In this document: in pieces, positions 13,301-15,374 of the stretch
Layout of the letters: each line of letters begins with the position of its first letter
How positions within the stretch are numbered: position 1 is the first letter of the stretch
Source of the DNA: Patescibacteria group bacterium
Lineage (GTDB): Bacteria > Patescibacteriota > Patescibacteriia > UBA2169
Length of the DNA stretch: 15,374 bases
Assembly: GCA_018830465.1 (NCBI GenBank)
Contig: JAHJSI010000046.1
Coordinates: 1-15,374 of the forward strand
Direction: 5' to 3'
Program-made: the position numbers and the translations under genes
The notes under the pieces: model-generated
The model's input: the letters and a program-made list of their open reading frames with translations, nothing else
Told to the model about the DNA's origin: nothing
Databases searched by the model: none

Positions 13301-14248
13301 ACACATACCACCTCTGCCAGGCGCGTGTATATCGCGCAAACATCCGCCGATTCCTGTTGCCGCGCCCGGTCCAGGGCAAATGCGCGTGGGATGGTTGTGT
13401 GTTTCAACTGTGCATGTTCCATCCACATTCACGCGCATAGTCATATAGTTTGAGGGCTTTCCCGGTGTCGCCGGCACAAACCACATAATCTCACCGATTG
13501 TGATTGAGCTGGCATTGTCCGTAAATCCCAACACGCTATTTCCAGGACCAGGAACTTCTCTGTATGGCTCGCGCACCAAGTCAAACAAGCTGTATGACAT
13601 TTGCTTGCCATCAATCGTGATTTTCGCGTTCCATACGCGATGCCGTGAGTGATCTGAAGAAGACTGCGCTAGATGAAATACTTCAACATCTGTTGGATTT
13701 CTCTGGAGCGTGGGATCTTTCAGAAAGAAGTTATAAAAATACTCAAGATCCTGCTCATTCATGCCAAGCCCGTACTTTGTGTTTACATCGTGCATGGCAT
13801 CAATGCCACGCCCCATGATATCAACCACTTCAACTGGATTCGGCTGTACGCCGGACTCAAACGTAGTGATTGGTTTTGGATACACACACTGCGTCATTTT
13901 ATCGAATCTTGTGGATAGGAACACATCTGGATCCTGGCCTTCTGGAATCTGGTGACGAAAAAACCGCTCAACCCGATTCACATTAGAAAGCCCGCACCCT
14001 TTCAACACCTTGGTTGAGTCAGTACTTTCTGCTGTCTCAAACGCTGGCCTAGGCCCATACTCGCCGACCACTGCTCCTTGAAGCTGTGAACTTCTTGTTA
14101 CCACATGCTCGGGCAAAGACCTGCATATGCGTGCCAGAAGATATATCTGGTTCGCATAAAGCTCACCACTCTCCAAACCAACGCGAAAACACTCCTCAAA
14201 CCCAGGTTCATCTGGGTGAGTCCGAAACATCTCTACTATTCTGCTCAT
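10400..14248 (-). CDS. purL: Phosphoribosylformylglycinamidine synthase, large single-chain form
   Basis: Converts FGAR, ATP and glutamine to FGAM in de novo purine synthesis. The 1282-residue length fits the single-chain enzyme (about 1300). Visible signatures are VETHNHPT and PGPGAATGIGG in the first synthase half, SIHDQGAAGPQN, SDGGFITALLEMAFAG in the second half, and a C-terminal glutaminase domain (about the last 270 residues) with nucleophile Cys in LGVCNGCQ and the His-Glu pair in MMPHPERAPN. The usual linker motif N-S-E-H-C-R-H reads SSSDHSRH. ATG 14248 is chosen because AAGGA lies seven bases upstream and MSRIVEM is a natural start. An in-frame ATG at 14335 with its own purine-rich site would add 29 residues. 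It is last of the three minus-strand genes and richer in GC than the array. Confidence 0.95.
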   Translation of the reverse strand: MSRIVEMFRTHPDEPGFEECFRVGLESGELYANQIYLLARICRSLPEHVVTRSSQLQGAVVGEYGPRPAFETAESTDSTKVLKGCGLSNVNRVERFFRHQIPEGQDPDVFLSTRFDKMTQCVYPKPITTFESGVQPNPVEVVDIMGRGIDAMHDVNTKYGLGMNEQDLEYFYNFFLKDPTLQRNPTDVEVFHLAQSSSDHSRHRVWNAKITIDGKQMSYSLFDLVREPYREVPGPGNSVLGFTDNASSITIGEIMWFVPATPGKPSNYMTMRVNVDGTCTVETHNHPTRICPGPGAATGIGGCLRDIHAPGRGGMCLFALAGFSTMDLCIPEYIQPWENPEAPAIAGGAQALQIMLEAPMGTWDYGNKYGVPTLLGITRTAQFDDLGKGQRWGYAKPVMLAGQYGYMLHEHAHKLEAEVGMTIVQIGGKAFRIGLGGGTASSQGAGDVSEDLDFASVQRGDAEMGLLTRMVIETCVKMDKNNPIVSIHDQGAAGPQNILTELVEAIGGRINIREIHVGDTSMSVLEIWEAEYQERYGLLIWDNRLDEFVAICEREGCDYEILGKTTGDGRIVVEDSNDGSTPVDFPIEASLAGLPKWELEDTTPVSLASPLVLPTDLPIIVALGRVLRLPVVGSKAFQVDRVDHSVGGKVVQSQRCGPFGLPVADAAVSRFGYFDYTGEAGSLGEQPLKVLLGGSAGVRMAIAEALLNVAGVLVEDFVKIKIQGNVMWPGKKDGELARLYEALDNGVRIFLGSLGICEDGGKDSMSMTAKDVEGALIKSLPTFVATLYAKVPNVRKVVTPDIKLPGRSTLLLIDISNGKSRLGGSALAQVFNQIGEESPDIEDPVRLRNAFKGMQHLVAEGVVHSYHDRSDGGFITALLEMAFAGGCGLWVNLPANVDPIEYLFAEEAGMVFECATKDLVAVHVILRAHDISAWQVGVTDSNPVISVHQGDKELLHEDMLKLRRIWEETSYQMSRLHTQECADEERNDPFYGRSSRYHIPFEVKPMYPTIMESKSKPNVAILRTEGTNGYEEMAAYFFLAGFDVHDVHMSDLVQGRVESLDEFRGIVAPGGFANGDVFGAGRGWAFQIMCDPKLRDMFARFIRRDDSFSLGVCNGCQWETTLGLVPFKDMDIPEDRQPRFIQNTSGVFEARLLCVEVQESPAIMFREMEGARLGVSGAHAEGRLYLPSKAVEQEIREKKLVPLVFIAPDNKPTEQYPYNPNGSPGGITALCDESGQHVVMMPHPERAPNLDNWQYLTEEMKEKLTASPWLKCAQNLHKWCVS

Positions 14249-14355
14249 GGTAATTCCTTTGTGTGAGGGTGGATGAAAAACTGAAAATCGTGTATTTTCG
14301 CTATCTAAAAAAAAGAAAGAGATGTTAAAGAACATTCCCCCTTCTCCTATATGCT

Positions 14356-14384
14356 TATATAACCATATCTACGCTATAAATCAA
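14356..14384 (-). promoter_or_regulatory. Probable purL promoter
   Basis: TTGATT (14384-14379), 17-base spacer, TATATA (14361-14356) on the minus strand, overlapping the end of the DUF6580 gene. Transcription would start just before the purine-rich AGGAGAAGGGGG, giving a leader of about 100 bases if translation begins at 14248. Confidence 0.45.
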
Positions 14385-14913
14385 GGCGTATTTTTTGTTT
14401 GAGCAAAACTGGCGTTTTTGCTAACTCATAAACCCCAAAAAACACTGCGCTATAAAACACATATCCTAATAACGAATTGCGGAAAAATGGAATTCCTGCC
14501 GCATACGCGGACATCAAGCCGCTCGCATTATGCGCATATCCGCCAAAGAACATCCAATGCGCAAAATTCGTTGTGATGAAAAATAATATTGCTGACCCAA
14601 TGCTTAATCCAAGAACAGAAGCCATGCCATATCCTTGCGTTCGGATATAATACGCGCTAAACATCATCACACTGTATGTTCCATACACAATCATCATAAC
14701 CTGCCATTGATAAGTTCCGATTATCACATCTGTCGCGCTCAAGGCAATCAAAGGCAGGAACATCCATCTTCTTGGCAATGCAAACCCAGAAAATAAAAAT
14801 AGAGCGCCCATTGGAGAAAAATTCCAAGGATGAGGAGTCAGTCTCATTATGATTGTCATTGCCGCGAAAACCAGCGCAAGAATTATTGTGTGCGTTTTAT
14901 TCATATTGTTCAT
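14374..14913 (-). CDS. DUF6580 membrane protein (ECF-transporter S-component-like)
   Basis: 179 residues with five or six hydrophobic helices. Family-like features are RLTPHPWNFSPMGALFLFSGF at residues 25-45, a central charged Asp in LSATDVIIG, FFITTNFAHWMF, and YAAGIPFFRNSLLGYVFYSAVFFG near the C-terminus. I recall this combination from the DUF6580 family, which resembles the substrate-binding subunits of ECF transporters; the substrate is unknown. Its start overlaps the end of the DUF4430 gene by 17 bases, which indicates coupled translation and joint function. Start at 14913 or at the internal ATG at 14904. Confidence 0.8.
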   Translation of the reverse strand: MNNMNKTHTIILALVFAAMTIIMRLTPHPWNFSPMGALFLFSGFALPRRWMFLPLIALSATDVIIGTYQWQVMMIVYGTYSVMMFSAYYIRTQGYGMASVLGLSIGSAILFFITTNFAHWMFFGGYAHNASGLMSAYAAGIPFFRNSLLGYVFYSAVFFGVYELAKTPVLLKQKIRLDL

Positions 14914-15374
14914 ATTTTGATGATGTAAATTTCCATAAAATTATATCCCCTTCCTCTAAAATATATTGATCAGCGGCAATTTGCGCATATTCATTATTCA
15001 CCCAATATTGCCAATATTTATTATCATCACCGCTCGCGTTTCCATTTATAGAATTAATAAAAACTCCAAGATTGCCATAATCAATTACATCAATTGTGAG
15101 CGCGTCATTTTGCTCTGCTAAACGCAATAAAACAGAAGACACAGAATCCTCTTCTTCTAATATTATAGAAGAAAATCCAAGCAAATCATTTCCAGTATCA
15201 ATCATTACGCTCACATCATGTTGTTCCTGAAAATTCTCTTCAACAAAGCAAGTTGTGGCGCTGTCTTGTTGTAAAATAGATGCATTCTCAAGAGCGCGCT
15301 CCTTAAAAGCGTTAATACCAATTAAAAATCCAGCAATTCCAAATATCAATCCAAATGCAATAAATTTAATTTGC
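14897..15374 (-). CDS. DUF4430 (transcobalamin C-terminal-like) extracytoplasmic protein, 5' end beyond window
   Basis: The frame is open to the right edge: upstream of the TTG at 15349 it continues in frame (QIKFIAFGLIFGIAGFLIG), which completes a membrane helix, so the true start is just outside the window. The helix is followed by a short linker and a DUF4430 domain: VSVMIDTGND, then LEEEDSVSSVLLRLAEQN, GVFINSINGNASGDDNKYWQ, YWVNNEYAQIAADQYIL and GDIILWKF. DUF4430 is the fold of the C-terminal domain of cobalamin carriers and is often anchored at the cell surface. Together with the coupled DUF6580 membrane protein it suggests a capture-and-uptake pair for a small ligand, perhaps a cobamide; the ligand is not shown by the sequence. 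Confidence 0.82.
   Translation of the reverse strand, partial: QIKFIAFGLIFGIAGFLIGINAFKERALENASILQQDSATTCFVEENFQEQHDVSVMIDTGNDLLGFSSIILEEEDSVSSVLLRLAEQNDALTIDVIDYGNLGVFINSINGNASGDDNKYWQYWVNNEYAQIAADQYILEEGDIILWKFTSSKYEQYE

Noticed and set aside
14910..14930. TACATCA-like bases near the DUF6580 start as another attC left end
   Set aside because: No AACA box, no complementary arm and no GTT core nearby; chance match.

Overview
The window looks like a bacterial chromosome segment, most likely from the Patescibacteria (Candidate Phyla Radiation). That placement is an inference: several small proteins (the partial gene at 1-128, the GC-rich 84-residue gene, the RRM protein, the DUF4430/DUF6580 pair) resemble families I associate with that group. 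No rRNA or other taxonomic marker is present. No tRNA, rRNA or CRISPR array was seen.

The left half (about 740-8681) reads as a small integron. A minus-strand tyrosine recombinase (162-730), broken by an internal deletion, points away from an AT-rich array. The array holds a putative attI (around 788) and four attC-like sites (3483-3615, 4928-5030, 5521-6077, 8549-8681). All four begin with TACATC and AACA, carry paired inner arms, and end at a GTT (once ATT) core. The strongest support is that the first two cassettes obey the circular-cassette rule. The first bases of cassette 2 (GTTATATG, 3609) are the exact reverse complement of the left box of its own attC (CATATAAC, 4928), and cassette 1 matches at 7 of 8 bases. 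Cassettes 3 and 4 do not, and attC3 looks recombinant.

The cargo is as follows. Cassette 1 has a HaeIII/NgoPII-type (GGCC) restriction-modification pair plus an inverted DUF1508 (YegP-like) gene with its own promoter, long structured leader and terminator. Cassette 2 has a membrane-anchored C39-like cysteine-protease-fold protein. Cassette 3 has a small C-terminally anchored protein; its attC is split by an inverted, GC-rich promoter-gene-terminator unit sitting between 19-bp palindromic arms. Cassette 4 has a NYN-domain (PIN-like) nuclease, an L,D-transpeptidase-like protein and a small membrane protein.

The right half is ordinary chromosome: a minus-strand RRM RNA-binding protein, a plus-strand two-zinc-site protein, a plus-strand protein of unknown function, then a minus-strand block of DUF4430 protein (cut by the window edge), DUF6580 membrane protein and a full-length 1282-residue PurL. 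Most of these genes have clear hairpin terminators.

Taken together, the array looks like a cassette store whose integrase has died. The restriction-modification pair probably helps keep it in place, and several cargo units carry their own promoters instead of depending on one array promoter.
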